A stretch of DNA of 64,000 nt from Halovivax limisalsi (GCF_023093535.1 NZ_CP095757.1:3410001-3474000), one strand, 5' to 3'. Numbered from the stretch's first letter, positions 37,063-46,388 are shown. Notes: generated from the letters alone by a model not told the origin. A program made the numbers and translations.

Positions 37063-38772
37063 GTGAATTCCTACCGGCGCGTCCTCGGAATCGAGGGCAC
37101 GGCCTGGGCCGCCAGCGCCGCCGTCTACGATTCCGAGGCCGATTCGACGGTCATCGAGAGCGACCCGTATCAGCCCGAGAGCGGCGGCATTCACCCGCGC
37201 GAGGCCGCCGAACACATGCACGCGGCCATCCCGCGGGTCGTCGAGACGGCCCTCGATCACGCCCGCGAGCTGGCCGCGGCGAACGGCGGGAAGGATTCTG
37301 ACGGCGATCCCGTCGAGCCGCCGATCGACGCCGTCGCCTTCTCGCGGGGTCCGGGGCTCGGGCCGTGTCTGCGCATCGTCGCGACGGCCGCCCGCGCGCT
37401 CGCGCAAACGCTCGACGTCCCGCTCGTGGGCGTCAATCACATGGTCGCCCACCTCGAGATCGGCCGGCACACCGCGAACTTCGACGATCCGGTCTGCCTG
37501 AACGCGAGCGGCGCGAACGCCCACCTGCTGGCCTACCGGAACGGGCGCTACCGCGTCCTCGGCGAAACGATGGACACCGGCGTCGGCAACGCGATCGACA
37601 AGTTCACCCGCCACGTCGGCTGGTCGCACCCGGGCGGCCCGAAGGTCGAGCGGGCGGCCGCGGACGGCGAGTACGTCGATCTGCCGTACGTCGTCAAGGG
37701 GATGGACTTCTCGTTCTCGGGGATCATGTCCGCGGCCAAGGCCGAGTACGACGAGGGGACGCCCGTCGAGGACGTCTGCGTCGGCCTCCAGGAGACGATC
37801 TTCGCGATGCTGACGGAGGTCTCGGAACGGGCGCTGTCGCTGACGGGCAGCGCCGAACTCGTCCTCGGCGGCGGCGTCGGGCAGAACGCCCGCCTGCGCG
37901 AGATGCTCTCCGAGATGTGTGCGGCCCGCGGCGCGTCGTTTCACGCGCCGGAACCCCGGTTCCTCCGGGACAACGCCGGGATGATCGCCGTCCTCGGCGC
38001 GAAGATGGCCGAGGCGGGCCAGACCCTGCCCGTCGCGGACTCCCGCATCGATCCCGACTTTCGGCCGGACGAGGTGGTCGTCGGGTGGCGCGAGGACGCG
38101 GGACGCTCGATCGCCGCGACGGAGCCACCAGAGCGGATCGTCGACGGCGCGGAGGCGGTCGTCACCGTCGACCGCGAGGCCGGCGTGGTCACCAAGCGCC
38201 GCCAGCCCAAGTCCTACCGGCACCCGGCACTCGACGAGAGGCTGCGCCGCGAGCGGACGGCGATCGAGGCGCGACTCACCAGCCAGGCGCGACGGGTCGG
38301 GGTCCCCACGCCCGTACTTTGCGACGTCGACCCCTTCGAATCGACGATCACCTTCGCGTCCGTCGGCGACCGGGACCTCCGCGACGCCCTCTCCGTCGAT
38401 CGGGTCCGCGCGGTGGGGCGGCACCTGGCGGCGATACACGACGCCGGCTTCGTCCACGGCGATCCGACGACGCGCAACGTCCGGGTGCGCGGGCCGGGAC
38501 CGGAACGGTCGACGGACGGCGAGGGAAGCGATTCGACCGCGTCGACGCCCGGTCCGACCTACCTCATCGACTTCGGGCTGGGCTATCACACCGATCACGT
38601 CGAGGATTACGCGATGGACCTCCACGTCTTCGACCAGAGTCTCGTCGGAACGGCGAATGAACCGGAGCCGCTCCGGGACGCGTTTCTCGAGGCGTACGAG
38701 GAAGCCGGCGACGAGCGCGTGCTGGATCGACTCGCGGACATCGAGGGCCGCGGGCGCTACGTCGGCGAGTGA
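37063..38772 (+). CDS. Kae1-Bud32 fusion: tRNA threonylcarbamoyladenosine synthase and kinase
   Basis: A 569-residue fusion. Residues 1-325 are Kae1/TsaD, which transfers threonylcarbamoyl to A37 of ANN-decoding tRNAs: VLGIEGTAWAASAAVY, the metal-binding HMVAHLEIGRH near 126, and VLGGGVGQNARLREML. Residues 360-569 are the small kinase Bud32: HPALDERLRRERTAIEARL, the HGDPTTRNVRV catalytic loop near 465 and the DFGLGY metal site. Both belong to the KEOPS complex; fusion is common in euryarchaea. The GTG at 37063 gives the expected N-terminus. It follows the ribosomal pair by 104 bases. Confidence 0.96.
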   Translation: MNSYRRVLGIEGTAWAASAAVYDSEADSTVIESDPYQPESGGIHPREAAEHMHAAIPRVVETALDHARELAAANGGKDSDGDPVEPPIDAVAFSRGPGLGPCLRIVATAARALAQTLDVPLVGVNHMVAHLEIGRHTANFDDPVCLNASGANAHLLAYRNGRYRVLGETMDTGVGNAIDKFTRHVGWSHPGGPKVERAAADGEYVDLPYVVKGMDFSFSGIMSAAKAEYDEGTPVEDVCVGLQETIFAMLTEVSERALSLTGSAELVLGGGVGQNARLREMLSEMCAARGASFHAPEPRFLRDNAGMIAVLGAKMAEAGQTLPVADSRIDPDFRPDEVVVGWREDAGRSIAATEPPERIVDGAEAVVTVDREAGVVTKRRQPKSYRHPALDERLRRERTAIEARLTSQARRVGVPTPVLCDVDPFESTITFASVGDRDLRDALSVDRVRAVGRHLAAIHDAGFVHGDPTTRNVRVRGPGPERSTDGEGSDSTASTPGPTYLIDFGLGYHTDHVEDYAMDLHVFDQSLVGTANEPEPLRDAFLEAYEEAGDERVLDRLADIEGRGRYVGE

Positions 38773-38812
38773 CCGGCGAGAGCGGTCGCGCGGGGCGTGC
38801 CGGAGTTCCGCA

Positions 38813-39034
38813 TCACCCGCGATCGCAGTTATCGCCGGTCGTGTCGATGCCAAGCAGGTAGTTCCCCCCGCAAAACCGGGTCAGGGCGTTCCAGCAGAGA
38901 CCGGCTCCCGCGACGGCTGCAATCGTCGCCCGTCCGCGAGCCCCGACGGCGAGGGCCGCGACGGCGACGACGAGTAGCCAGATTCCGACGACACCACGGA
39001 CGATGCGATCGAGTCCGCCAACGTTTCGGTCCAT
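38813..39034 (-). CDS. DUF2892 (YgaP-type) small membrane protein
   Basis: A 73-residue protein starting MDRNVGGLDRIVRGVVG. It has two membrane segments, the second around TIAAVAGAGLCWNALTRFCG, and ends with NYLLGIDT. This is the DUF2892 layout, as in the membrane part of the rhodanese YgaP. No rhodanese domain is attached or adjacent. The ATG at 39034 matches the family start. It is convergent with the Kae1-Bud32 gene. Confidence 0.75.
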   Translation of the reverse strand: MDRNVGGLDRIVRGVVGIWLLVVAVAALAVGARGRATIAAVAGAGLCWNALTRFCGGNYLLGIDTTGDNCDRG

Positions 39035-39125
39035 CGGCGTTCGAACGGATGCGGCGAACGCACAGAACGTTTGAGCCGAATATTTCACCCCCCTTCAAGT
39101 GACCGGCGCCGGTACTGTGCGTTCC

Positions 39126-39782
39126 ATGAAACGCGTCCGGTTGACGCTGCACCCGACCGATTCCTACGCGCCGGCGCTGTACGAGCGGCTGGCGGGCGGC
39201 GCCGCGTTCCTCGATCGGGTGCGCATCGAAAACTGGAACGTCGCGAAGCCGCCGACGGCGTTTTTACTCCGGCTCACGGGGGACTATCGGCGGTTCGAGG
39301 CCGAACTCGCCGCCGCCGAGATGGTGGACGCGTACGAACTCCTCCCGATCGCCGAACGGGAGTGTCACTGCTTTCTCGAGGGGCGGGTCGACCCGGCCGC
39401 GCGATCGCTGTTCGAAACCTTCACCCGGGGGAGCCTGCTGACGATTCCGCCGGTCGTCTGTCACGACGACGGGTCGAACTCGTTCACGATCGTCGGGACC
39501 GACGCCGACATCCAGCGGGCCGTCGAGGCGGTGCCGGACGACGTCGGCCTCGTGATCGACGCGGTCGGCGGGGAGACCGTCGCCCCGGCGGACGCCCGCG
39601 CCGCGCTCTCGCCGCGACAGCGAACCGCCGTCGAAACCGCCCTCGAGCTGGGCTATTACGAGGTTCCCCGGACGGCGACGACCGCCGACGTCGCGGCCGA
39701 GCTGGATTGCGCGACGGCGACGGCCGCGGAGCACCTCCAGCGAGCCGAGGCGCGGGTCCTCGAGACGCTGTTTCGGCGGTGA
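39126..39782 (+). CDS. Bat-type helix-turn-helix regulator
   Basis: A 218-residue cytosolic protein. The C-terminal 55 residues are the bat/HTH_10 domain (LSPRQRTAVETALELGYYEVP, DVAAELDCATATAAEHLQRAE). The first 150 residues resemble the sensory half of Bat-like regulators. Such proteins regulate gas vesicle, opsin or unknown genes in haloarchaea; the target is not visible here. The ATG at 39126 is used; a GTG nine codons earlier is an alternative. Confidence 0.82.
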   Translation: MKRVRLTLHPTDSYAPALYERLAGGAAFLDRVRIENWNVAKPPTAFLLRLTGDYRRFEAELAAAEMVDAYELLPIAERECHCFLEGRVDPAARSLFETFTRGSLLTIPPVVCHDDGSNSFTIVGTDADIQRAVEAVPDDVGLVIDAVGGETVAPADARAALSPRQRTAVETALELGYYEVPRTATTADVAAELDCATATAAEHLQRAEARVLETLFRR

Positions 39783-39892
39783 CCGCGCGGTGGCCGGCAG
39801 TGAGACACCGGCCCGCATCGCGATCCGACGGACGCTCGCGGCCCTCGTGCCGGCACACAATACTCTTCACACCCCGGGTCGTATCGTCCGGT

Positions 39893-40174
39893 ATGGCAGA
39901 CAAACCGACGTCCGGAGAGATTCTGGGGGTTCCGTACAACTTCGACCGACCGAGCATCGGCCGCATGCTGTCGGCGTACTGGAAACCGGGCGAGGGCATG
40001 CTCGTCGAGAAACCCTTCGGCATCGGCTACACCCTGAACCTCGCGAACTGGCGCTCGTGGCTCGTCGTCGGCGTCGCCGCCGCGCTCCTCTGGCAGGAGA
40101 GTACGGGCCCGGGCGAGGACGAGCGAGACGACGAGAACTCCGAACCGGTCGAGGTCCTCGTCGACGACGAGTAA
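39893..40174 (+). CDS. DUF5808 family membrane protein
   Basis: A 93-residue protein. DRPSIGRMLSAYWKPGEGML, then PFGIGYTLNLANWRSWL and one membrane segment (WLVVGVAAALLW) with an acidic tail match the DUF5808 family, also found at the end of larger bacterial membrane proteins. The function is unknown. The tail (EDERDDENSEP) is typical of haloarchaeal adaptation. Confidence 0.75.
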   Translation: MADKPTSGEILGVPYNFDRPSIGRMLSAYWKPGEGMLVEKPFGIGYTLNLANWRSWLVVGVAAALLWQESTGPGEDERDDENSEPVEVLVDDE

Positions 40175-40338
40175 CGGTCACGCCGACGCTACCGCAACTT
40201 TCGGTCCCGATAGCGCGGACGTTTTGAGCGCGGTCGATCGGTGACGGCGGTACCGCCCTCGCGATCGATCGGCGACGCCGAACTCGTAGCCGCAGTTGGA
40301 TCGGTTCCCTTTTCGATCAGCCGCGCGAGGGTCGAGCC

Positions 40339-40902
40339 ATGCACCTGCAGTTCGTGACGGGCAACGAGGGGAAGGTTCGCGAGGCGCGCGAGTACTTCGA
40401 CGGGATCGCCGAGATCGAACAGGTGACATACGACTACGCCGAGATCCAGGCGGACTCGATCGAGGCCATCGCCCGACGCGGCGCCGCCGAGGCCTACCGC
40501 GAACGCGGCGGCGACGAGCCGGTGTTCGTCGAGGACTCGGGCCTCTCGATCGACGCGCTCGGGGGCTTTCCGGGCCCCTACTCCGCGTACGTCGAGGACA
40601 CGCTGGGTATCGAGCGCGTCTGGAGCCTGGCGGCCGACGAGGAGAACCGCCGGGCTCGCTTCCGGTCGGTGATCGCCTCCGCGTCGGGCGATCCGGCCGA
40701 TCCCGACGTCGAGACGTTCACCGGGTCTGTGGCGGGGACGATCGTCGCCCCGCGCGGCGACGGCGGGTTCGGCTACGATCCCATCTTCGCGTACAACGGG
40801 ACGACGATGGCCGAGATGGAACCCGCCGAGAAGAACGCCATCTCCCACCGCGGGCGGGCGCTGGCCGCGTTCGCCGAGTGGGTGGCCGAGGACGAACGGT
40901 GA
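40339..40902 (+). CDS. XTP/dITP diphosphatase (HAM1/RdgB-like)
   Basis: A 187-residue house-cleaning enzyme hydrolysing ITP, dITP and XTP to monophosphates. The family start FVTGNEGKVREAREYF binds the triphosphate. VFVEDSGLSIDALGGFPGPYS carries the metal-binding Asp. GGFGYDPIF and the AEKNAISHRGRAL stretch complete the site with Lys, Ser, His and Arg. Length and order fit archaeal members. It stands alone, read rightward. Confidence 0.95.
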   Translation: MHLQFVTGNEGKVREAREYFDGIAEIEQVTYDYAEIQADSIEAIARRGAAEAYRERGGDEPVFVEDSGLSIDALGGFPGPYSAYVEDTLGIERVWSLAADEENRRARFRSVIASASGDPADPDVETFTGSVAGTIVAPRGDGGFGYDPIFAYNGTTMAEMEPAEKNAISHRGRALAAFAEWVAEDER

Positions 40903-40971
40903 CGCGGGTGGCGATCCAAACTCGCAAATGGGTGACGATACCTGCGCTCGAGCACGCCGCCGGCAGTTCGA

Positions 40972-41445
40972 TCACGCTCGCGGATCGCGATCCGGACCGG
41001 GATAGTCGCCGCCGACGACGTGCTCGTACAGGCTCTCGGGATCGAAGAGGGTCGCGAACGCGTCCGGCTGGCGGACGCTCACGTCGACGCGCGGTTTGAT
41101 CGTCAGTCCCGCGGCGGCCGAGGTGAGCCGGTCGTCGAACGAGAGGAGGTGGGCCGCCTCGCCCGCGTACGCCGACGCCAATCCGGGGTGATCCCCGTCG
41201 GGGTGGTCGACAGCCACGCGCGCGTCGTCCAGCCGCGCCCGGTGGTCGGCGGCGAGGTCGGCATCCGCGAGGTTGGCGACGACCCGCTCGGTTTCGGCGA
41301 GGAGGGCGTCGCTCGCGACCAGCTCGACCCAGTCGTGTCGCCGGACGTGATCGAGCGCCTCGCGGGCCGATTCGCCGACGAGCAGGTCGGCCGCCAGCAC
41401 GTCGGCGTCGGCGACGACGCGGGCCGGGTTCGGCCGGTCAGGCAT
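40972..41445 (-). CDS. PIN-like domain protein
   Basis: A 157-residue protein starting MPDRPNPARVVADADVLAADL. The first acidic residues (VVADADVLAADLL), Glu near 48 (LLAETERVVANL) and Asp near 117 (LLSFDDRLTSAAAGL) fit the PIN ribonuclease fold. The TSAAAGLTIKPRVDV ending is typical of haloarchaeal PIN-like proteins of the DUF7384 type. The preceding small gene overlaps it by eight bases, so the pair may be a toxin-antitoxin-like unit. RNase activity is inferred only. Confidence 0.7.
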   Translation of the reverse strand: MPDRPNPARVVADADVLAADLLVGESAREALDHVRRHDWVELVASDALLAETERVVANLADADLAADHRARLDDARVAVDHPDGDHPGLASAYAGEAAHLLSFDDRLTSAAAGLTIKPRVDVSVRQPDAFATLFDPESLYEHVVGGDYPGPDRDPRA

Positions 41446-41599
41446 CGTCCCCTCCGGCGTCGGTCGGCGACGCGTCGGCGCCGTCGGACGTACCGCTCCC
41501 ACCCTCCTCACGAATCGCGTCCAGACGCGTTCGAACGTCGTCCGTCGAAACGTCGTAGTCGCTCGCCCGGTCGAAGAGCGTCTGCCACCGATCGGTCAT
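41438..41599 (-). CDS. Small acidic partner of PIN-like protein (53 aa)
   Basis: A 53-residue protein, MTDRWQTLFDRASDYDVS..., with one amphipathic helix followed by VRTRLDAIREEGG and a disordered Asp/Gly/Ser tail. It overlaps the start of the PIN-like gene by eight bases. The size, acidity and coupling fit an antitoxin or regulatory subunit, but I recognise no DNA-binding motif. The ATG at 41599 was chosen over an upstream start with a basic extension. Confidence 0.55.
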   Translation of the reverse strand: MTDRWQTLFDRASDYDVSTDDVRTRLDAIREEGGSGTSDGADASPTDAGGDDA

Positions 41600-41687
41600 C
41601 GTCCGAATTTCGGGCCGGAGGCGCAAAACGCCATGGGGTTTCCGACCGGACCGGATCGACACAGTGACGTTCACCGGCGTCGATCGG

Positions 41688-42497
41688 TCACGAGTCGGCT
41701 TCGGTGTCGTCGACCGGCGTCGCAGATCGTGCTGCTTCGGGGAGCGTGACGTCGATATCGCCGTTGTGGTTCGCGAATTTGATTTCGACCGAGGTGGTGG
41801 TGCGAACTTCGTCGACAGCGGCCGACGTGTTCAACTCGATCTTGTGGACGAAACTGGTGGATTCGTTTACGTAAATACTGTAGGACACGTCCTCCAGATT
41901 AGCCGGGTCATCCATTACGAATTCCGCCACGGCATCGGTCTGGTTCTCGGAAAGCGAGGCGACCATTTCGGTCGTCTCGACGCCATCGACGGTCTCCGTT
42001 CCGAACTGTCCATACGTCCCGTTCTCGATAAGCGTGGTGTGAGCGGAGAGGTTGGCAAGCTTCTGGCGGACGATATCCGAATCGGATTCGGTGACTGGCT
42101 GTCTCACCCACCCGTCGGCGGAATCGAACGCATCACCGGTTGCGTACATCGTCTCGTCGACGACGTAGTACGTCGAGGACTGGACGGTACCGAAGAGATC
42201 GTATTCCTGCTCGCTTCGGTAGCTGTTGGCGGCTCGGTCGACCGCACCCGCAGCCGAAATGGAGAGATTACGGGCGGAATCCACCTCGTATCGGAACGTC
42301 AGATCGTACTCGTAGCGTTCGACGGAATCGATGGCGTCGAGCAGCGCCCCCTCACTGAGCGGATCGACCGTCTTCTCCGGTGACTCGGTCTCGGTCGGGT
42401 TCTCGGGGCCGGAATCCGATCCGTCACCGAGTCCGATGCAACCTGCAGAGAGCAGCATCATCGATGCGAGCAGAACGATCAGTAGCAGTCGTTTCAC
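41688..42497 (-). CDS. Haloarchaeal lipoprotein (DUF7537-like)
   Basis: A 269-residue protein with an N-terminal hydrophobic signal ending in the lipobox LLSAGC near residue 15-20, so the mature protein should be lipid-anchored outside the cell. A Thr/Glu-rich linker follows (residues 25-50), then a beta-rich domain (ALLDAIDSVERYEYDLTFRY, SSTYYVVDETMYATGDAFDS, VSYSIYVNESTSFVHKIEL). It resembles LolA/LppX-like lipoproteins that haloarchaea encode in many copies. The function is unknown. An AT-rich promoter tract lies upstream at 42505-42540. Confidence 0.75.
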   Translation of the reverse strand: MKRLLLIVLLASMMLLSAGCIGLGDGSDSGPENPTETESPEKTVDPLSEGALLDAIDSVERYEYDLTFRYEVDSARNLSISAAGAVDRAANSYRSEQEYDLFGTVQSSTYYVVDETMYATGDAFDSADGWVRQPVTESDSDIVRQKLANLSAHTTLIENGTYGQFGTETVDGVETTEMVASLSENQTDAVAEFVMDDPANLEDVSYSIYVNESTSFVHKIELNTSAAVDEVRTTTSVEIKFANHNGDIDVTLPEAARSATPVDDTEADS

Positions 42498-42613
42498 ACC
42501 ACGCAGTTCAACTAAATTGTATTAAATTTTTATTAATACACCTGTTGGGTCAGATTCCCCACTGTGCTAATTGCTCGTTGGATCACAGCCGGTCTGCGGC
42601 GTCGTTGCCCTCG

Positions 42614-42638
42614 CTGTACCGGACACCTGCAGGTACAG
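42614..42638. repeat. 7-bp inverted repeat in intergenic region
   Basis: CTGTACC at 42614-42620 and GGTACAG at 42632-42638 flank 11 bases. It lies in the gene-less gap 42498-42794 between the lipoprotein and MFS genes, which otherwise holds no gene. Possible operator or hairpin. Confidence 0.35.
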
Positions 42639-42794
42639 GCCTGTTCGAAGATGCGTGAACGACCGCGGGGGCGGATCGACACCCGTTACGCTAGTGGACG
42701 CGTTCGAAATTCGAATGCGGGTAGTTGGCGGCGACCGGCCGCAACGACGAGCGCGATACGAACGCGGTCGAACGAAGCGACGCCGGTTCTCGGC

Positions 42795-44087
42795 TCACTC
42801 GGCGTCGGAGATCGTCACGTCGAAGTCCGCCGGCGCGGCCGCGTCCACCGACGGCAGCGTCCGAAGCGGTCGCCGGACGGCGACGTAGACGCCGACGAAC
42901 GCGAAGCCGAACGCGGCCAGCCCCATCGTCGTCGCGAGGCCGAGCGCCGACGCGAGCAGTCCGCCGACGAGCGAGCCGAGCGGGAGCGTCGCGGTGGCCG
43001 CCGTCCCCTTGATCGCCGCGACGCGACCGAGGCGATCGGCGGGGAAGATCGACTGGTTCAGCGTCTCGGTCAGGACGCCGTTGATCCCGGCCGGAATCCA
43101 GGCGATCCCGAACAGGAGGACCGTGGAGAGCGGCGACGCGAATGCGACCGAGGCGAGCCAGCACCCCGCCGCCAGCGGGAAGGTTGTGGCGACGAGGCGG
43201 CCGTACGCCAGGCCCGAACAGGCGGGTGCGACGAGCGAGCCGAGCAGTCGCCCGACGCCGAGGGCGCCGAGCAACAGCCCGTAGATCGCCGGCCCGCCGA
43301 GCGAATCGCCGAAGGCGGGCAGGATCGCGAGCGTGATCCCGACGGCGAAGTTGGCCACCGCCGACGTCAACAGGAGGTCGACGAACAGCGTCCCGCGGAG
43401 GACGTCGATCCCCGCGCGAAGATCCGCGACGTACGTCTCGACCGGCGACTCGGCGGACCCGTCATCGTCCGGTTCGACGGCGGGGACGGCGATGCCGGCG
43501 AACAGGACGCTGGCGACGGCGAAGGTGACCGAGTCGACGAGAAAGAGCGTCGTCACGCCCAGGAGGGCCACGAAGATGCCACCGAGGGCGTCGAAGATCA
43601 TGTCCAGCCCCAGCGTGACGGTCGCGAGCGCCGAGTTGCTCCGCGAGAGCTGGCCGTCGGCGACGATCCGCGGAACCAGCGTCGACCGGATGGGAGACGT
43701 GACGAGCGTCATCAGCGCCAGCGCCGGAATCATCGCGATGGCGAACCAGACCGTCAGGTGCCCGGTGTAGGCCGCGAGCGGAAGTGCGAGGACGACGACG
43801 CCCTGGATCACCTGCGAGCCCACGAGGAGCGGTTTGATCGGGAACCGATCCACGATCGGCCCGGCGACGATCTGGAGCAGGTACGGCAGGAGCAACAGCG
43901 AACTCGCGACGCCGGTCAGGACCGTCGACCCGCCAAGTTCGTGGACGAGCCAGAGGATCGCGACGTTGTAGAGGCTGTCGCCGGCGTTCGAGACGAACGT
44001 CCCGAGGAAGTACCTGACGAAGTTCGGGTTTCGCCGGAGCGGCGGGTACTCGTCGGCGTCGGCCGTCGAACTGGTCGCTCCGCTCAT
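42795..44087 (-). CDS. MFS transporter (MdfA/enterobactin-exporter-like)
   Basis: A 430-residue protein with about 12 membrane segments. The N-terminal half begins FVRYFLGTFVSNAGDSLYNVAI and includes GPIVDRFPIKPLLVGSQVIQG, the loop 2-3 region of MFS_3-type exporters. A central acidic loop (EPDDDGSAESP) lies near residue 195. Many relatives export drugs or siderophores; the substrate is not predictable. The ATG at 44087 gives MSGATSSTADADEYPPL; the upstream extension has no membrane character. Confidence 0.85.
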   Translation of the reverse strand: MSGATSSTADADEYPPLRRNPNFVRYFLGTFVSNAGDSLYNVAILWLVHELGGSTVLTGVASSLLLLPYLLQIVAGPIVDRFPIKPLLVGSQVIQGVVVLALPLAAYTGHLTVWFAIAMIPALALMTLVTSPIRSTLVPRIVADGQLSRSNSALATVTLGLDMIFDALGGIFVALLGVTTLFLVDSVTFAVASVLFAGIAVPAVEPDDDGSAESPVETYVADLRAGIDVLRGTLFVDLLLTSAVANFAVGITLAILPAFGDSLGGPAIYGLLLGALGVGRLLGSLVAPACSGLAYGRLVATTFPLAAGCWLASVAFASPLSTVLLFGIAWIPAGINGVLTETLNQSIFPADRLGRVAAIKGTAATATLPLGSLVGGLLASALGLATTMGLAAFGFAFVGVYVAVRRPLRTLPSVDAAAPADFDVTISDAE

Positions 44088-44615
44088 CGGCCCACCCCCC
44101 GTCGCGTGGTCGTCGGTCCGCTCCGGTCCGGCGAGCGTACCGGTCGCGGACGGATCCGACGTGGCCGCCCGAAAGAGGGCAGCGTCCGGCTGGATTCTGT
44201 GCGATGCGATCGACGACTGCGGTCCGGGCGGACCGAGCCGTCCTCGCGGCTGTCCGACCCGTGCTGGGCCGGGCGATCGGTCGAAGGCTGCATTGACTGG
44301 TGTGTTCACTGGATCGAGTGCAACTACGGAACGCGACGCGGACGTCGCGTGCGTGAAACGTAGCGAAGCGAGGCGAGCGAATGCTGCAGCTACTCGACCG
44401 ATCGCGCGGCCGGACGCGTCCGCGGCGAAAAGAACGGACGGTGAGAGGGTTCGCCTCGCATGACGACTCACCGGAAAGTGGACGGATCTCGTACTTATTC
44501 GTATCGATCGCTACGGGTCGATAGGTTCGATCCGCACCACAAATCGGGACGACAAACCGTCCGGAGAGCGCCGACGCGGTGACCAGTCCGATTCCGGCTT
44601 GCCGGAGCGGACGCC
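44088..44615. other. Gene-less stretch
   Basis: These 528 bases between the MFS and DUF2270 genes contain only Arg-rich frames with no recognisable domain. A TATTCGTATCG tract near 44495 is the only AT-rich patch. I see no RNA gene or repeat. Confidence 0.4.
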
Positions 44616-45326
44616 TCACTCCTCCTTCCACGCTCCCGGTTCCTCGCCGTAAATTTCGCCCTTCGCGCTGCGACGCTGGGGCCAGAGCGCGACGGCGAGT
44701 ACGCCGAGGAAAAAGGCGCCCAGGAGCGACGCCACGACGATCCCGTGAACGCCCGGCAGCTCCGCGGCCTCGGTCCACCGGGTCTCCGGCGTGAACAGCG
44801 TCACTTTCGCCGTCCAGGCGACGCCGACCACGACGAACAGCAGCCCGTAGATGCGGCGGAGCCGCCGGGAGAGGGCTTCCCAGGCCGTCACCTTGAACGT
44901 CGGCCGGCGCAGGTCGTCGCTCAGCTCCTCGCGCCACCGCGGGTGTTCGACGCCGGACGGCGCGAGGGCGTCCGCGAAGACGTTCTCCTGGAAAAACCGG
45001 ACCCGGGCCCGGTAGAGGTCGTAGAAGCGATAGCGTCGGATCTCGTACCACAGGAAGATCAGGAGGACGAGGAGGCCGATCAGGAGCAAGTACGCCGGCA
45101 TGTCCGCGCTCGAGAAGACGACGGAGAGTAGCGCGGCCAGCACCGTGATCGCCCAGTTGGTGGTCTGGTCGATCCGGTTCTGGGCGCTGTTGGCCTGGGA
45201 TACCTCGCCGCGATAGTAGTGCGGGAGCGCGTCGAGGAGGGCGTCGGGATCGTCGGCGATCGACGCGCCGAGGTCCTGATCGGAGCGGTCGAGCGAATCG
45301 TGGCGCCGGTCGTCCTCGGAAGTCAT
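44616..45326 (-). CDS. DUF2270 membrane protein
   Basis: A 236-residue protein. YYRGEVSQANSAQNRIDQTTNWAI near residue 38 is the DUF2270 start, followed by membrane spans near 65-85 and 85-100 (LLLIGLLVLLIFLWYEIRRYR). The YDLYRARVRFFQENVFADAL motif and two C-terminal spans (YGLLFVVVGVAWTAKV, VVASLLGAFFLGVLAVALW) follow. The family is widespread in haloarchaea and some bacteria; its function is unknown. The ATG at 45326 is chosen (MTSEDDRRHD). Confidence 0.82.
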   Translation of the reverse strand: MTSEDDRRHDSLDRSDQDLGASIADDPDALLDALPHYYRGEVSQANSAQNRIDQTTNWAITVLAALLSVVFSSADMPAYLLLIGLLVLLIFLWYEIRRYRFYDLYRARVRFFQENVFADALAPSGVEHPRWREELSDDLRRPTFKVTAWEALSRRLRRIYGLLFVVVGVAWTAKVTLFTPETRWTEAAELPGVHGIVVASLLGAFFLGVLAVALWPQRRSAKGEIYGEEPGAWKEE

Positions 45327-45470
45327 GGTCGACGGTACGCGGAGGACGGCCATCAAACCGTCTCGGCCGGCCCGTTCGGTCGAGTCGGGTCCGCCGTGAT
45401 CGACACCGGTTCAGCCGCTCGTACGCTCCGGGCGGCGGGAACGCGTATCGGGGATCGGCGGGCGGTCGAA

Positions 45471-45776
45471 TCAGACGGACCGGGCCGTTTCGTCCCCCGG
45501 GGACTCGTTCGCCGGCGTCTCTTCGACGGCGACCTCCCCGTCGCTGTCGACCGTCACCTCGTATCCGCAGTATTCGAACGTGACGATCCCGGCGCCTGAC
45601 GCCGCGTCCGTCGTCGGTGACGCGAACAGCCCCGTCAGCGCGTCCGGGTCGATGACGTCGGCAAGCGGCGGTGTGAGGGACAGCGGATCGACGGCCTCGC
45701 GCGCCGAAATTTGCTGGACGATCTCGTAGACGAGCGGTTCGCGGTCGACCGGCTCGCCAGTGTGGGGTGACTGCAT
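45471..45776 (-). CDS. HalOD1 output-domain protein
   Basis: A 101-residue protein. PLVYEIVQQISAREAVDPLSL, then PLADVIDPDALTGLF and IVTFEYCGYEVTVDSDGEV match the HalOD1 domain, a haloarchaeal output module of signalling proteins, usually about 75 residues. Here it stands alone. An effector role downstream of a phosphorelay is the family expectation. A short acidic tail ends the protein. Confidence 0.85.
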   Translation of the reverse strand: MQSPHTGEPVDREPLVYEIVQQISAREAVDPLSLTPPLADVIDPDALTGLFASPTTDAASGAGIVTFEYCGYEVTVDSDGEVAVEETPANESPGDETARSV

Positions 45777-45902
45777 TCGGCCAATCGGTGGCGGTGAATG
45801 CAGTTAAAGCCCCGGCCCAGTATCGGGCACAACCGAACAAATCGAAAATAGATTGCTGATTCCGCAGTTTCGGGGAGAAAAGTTACCCGCGTCCGGAATG
45901 CA

Positions 45903-46388
45903 TCATTCGTCCGCTTCGGAGCCCTCCGTCCCGAAGTGATTGAACGGCTGGACGACTTCCGCGTCGAGAACGTCGGCCCGGACGATCTCGAGGCCGCACT
46001 CGCGGATCGAATCGGCGATGGACGAGACGTCGTCCGTATCCGTGCCGACGACGGTCACGTGGTAATTTTCGGTGCCGGCCAGGAGCGTCCGCACCGTTAC
46101 GACGCCGTGTTTGTCGAGGATTGTTTCGGTGAGTTCCGCTGACGGGGCCGACGCCGTGCAGGTAAAGAGGATCGTGAGCTGGTAGCCGGCCCGCTCGTAG
46201 TCGATGTCCGGAAGGTACCCCCGGATGATCCCGGCGGACTCCAGCTTCTCGATGCGGTTTCGAACCGTCCCCGCGGAGACCCCGACCGCCGTGGCGATCT
46301 CTCGGGCCGACTCGTTTCGGGCGTCCTGCTGGAGCCTGTGCAGGATGCCGCGGTCGACGTCGTCGATATCGTCGTCGGTGCCGGTCAT
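45903..46388 (-). CDS. Lrp/AsnC family transcriptional regulator
   Basis: A 161-residue protein. The N-terminal HTH is DVDRGILHRLQQDARNESAREIATAVGVSAGT in outline, with VRNRIEKLESAGIIRGYLPDI. The C-terminal half is the RAM/AsnC ligand domain (AGTENYHVTVVGTDTDDVSSI). It should form dimers or octamers and sense an amino acid or similar effector. The next leftward gene is 127 bases away, so its target is not obvious; the upstream neighbour is an RCK_C-type membrane protein. Confidence 0.9.
   Translation of the reverse strand: MTGTDDDIDDVDRGILHRLQQDARNESAREIATAVGVSAGTVRNRIEKLESAGIIRGYLPDIDYERAGYQLTILFTCTASAPSAELTETILDKHGVVTVRTLLAGTENYHVTVVGTDTDDVSSIADSIRECGLEIVRADVLDAEVVQPFNHFGTEGSEADE

Noticed and set aside
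42564-44363. 599-codon rightward frame opposite the MFS gene
   Set aside because: Extremely Arg/Asp-rich repeats without a fold; the leftward frame is a clear 12-span transporter.
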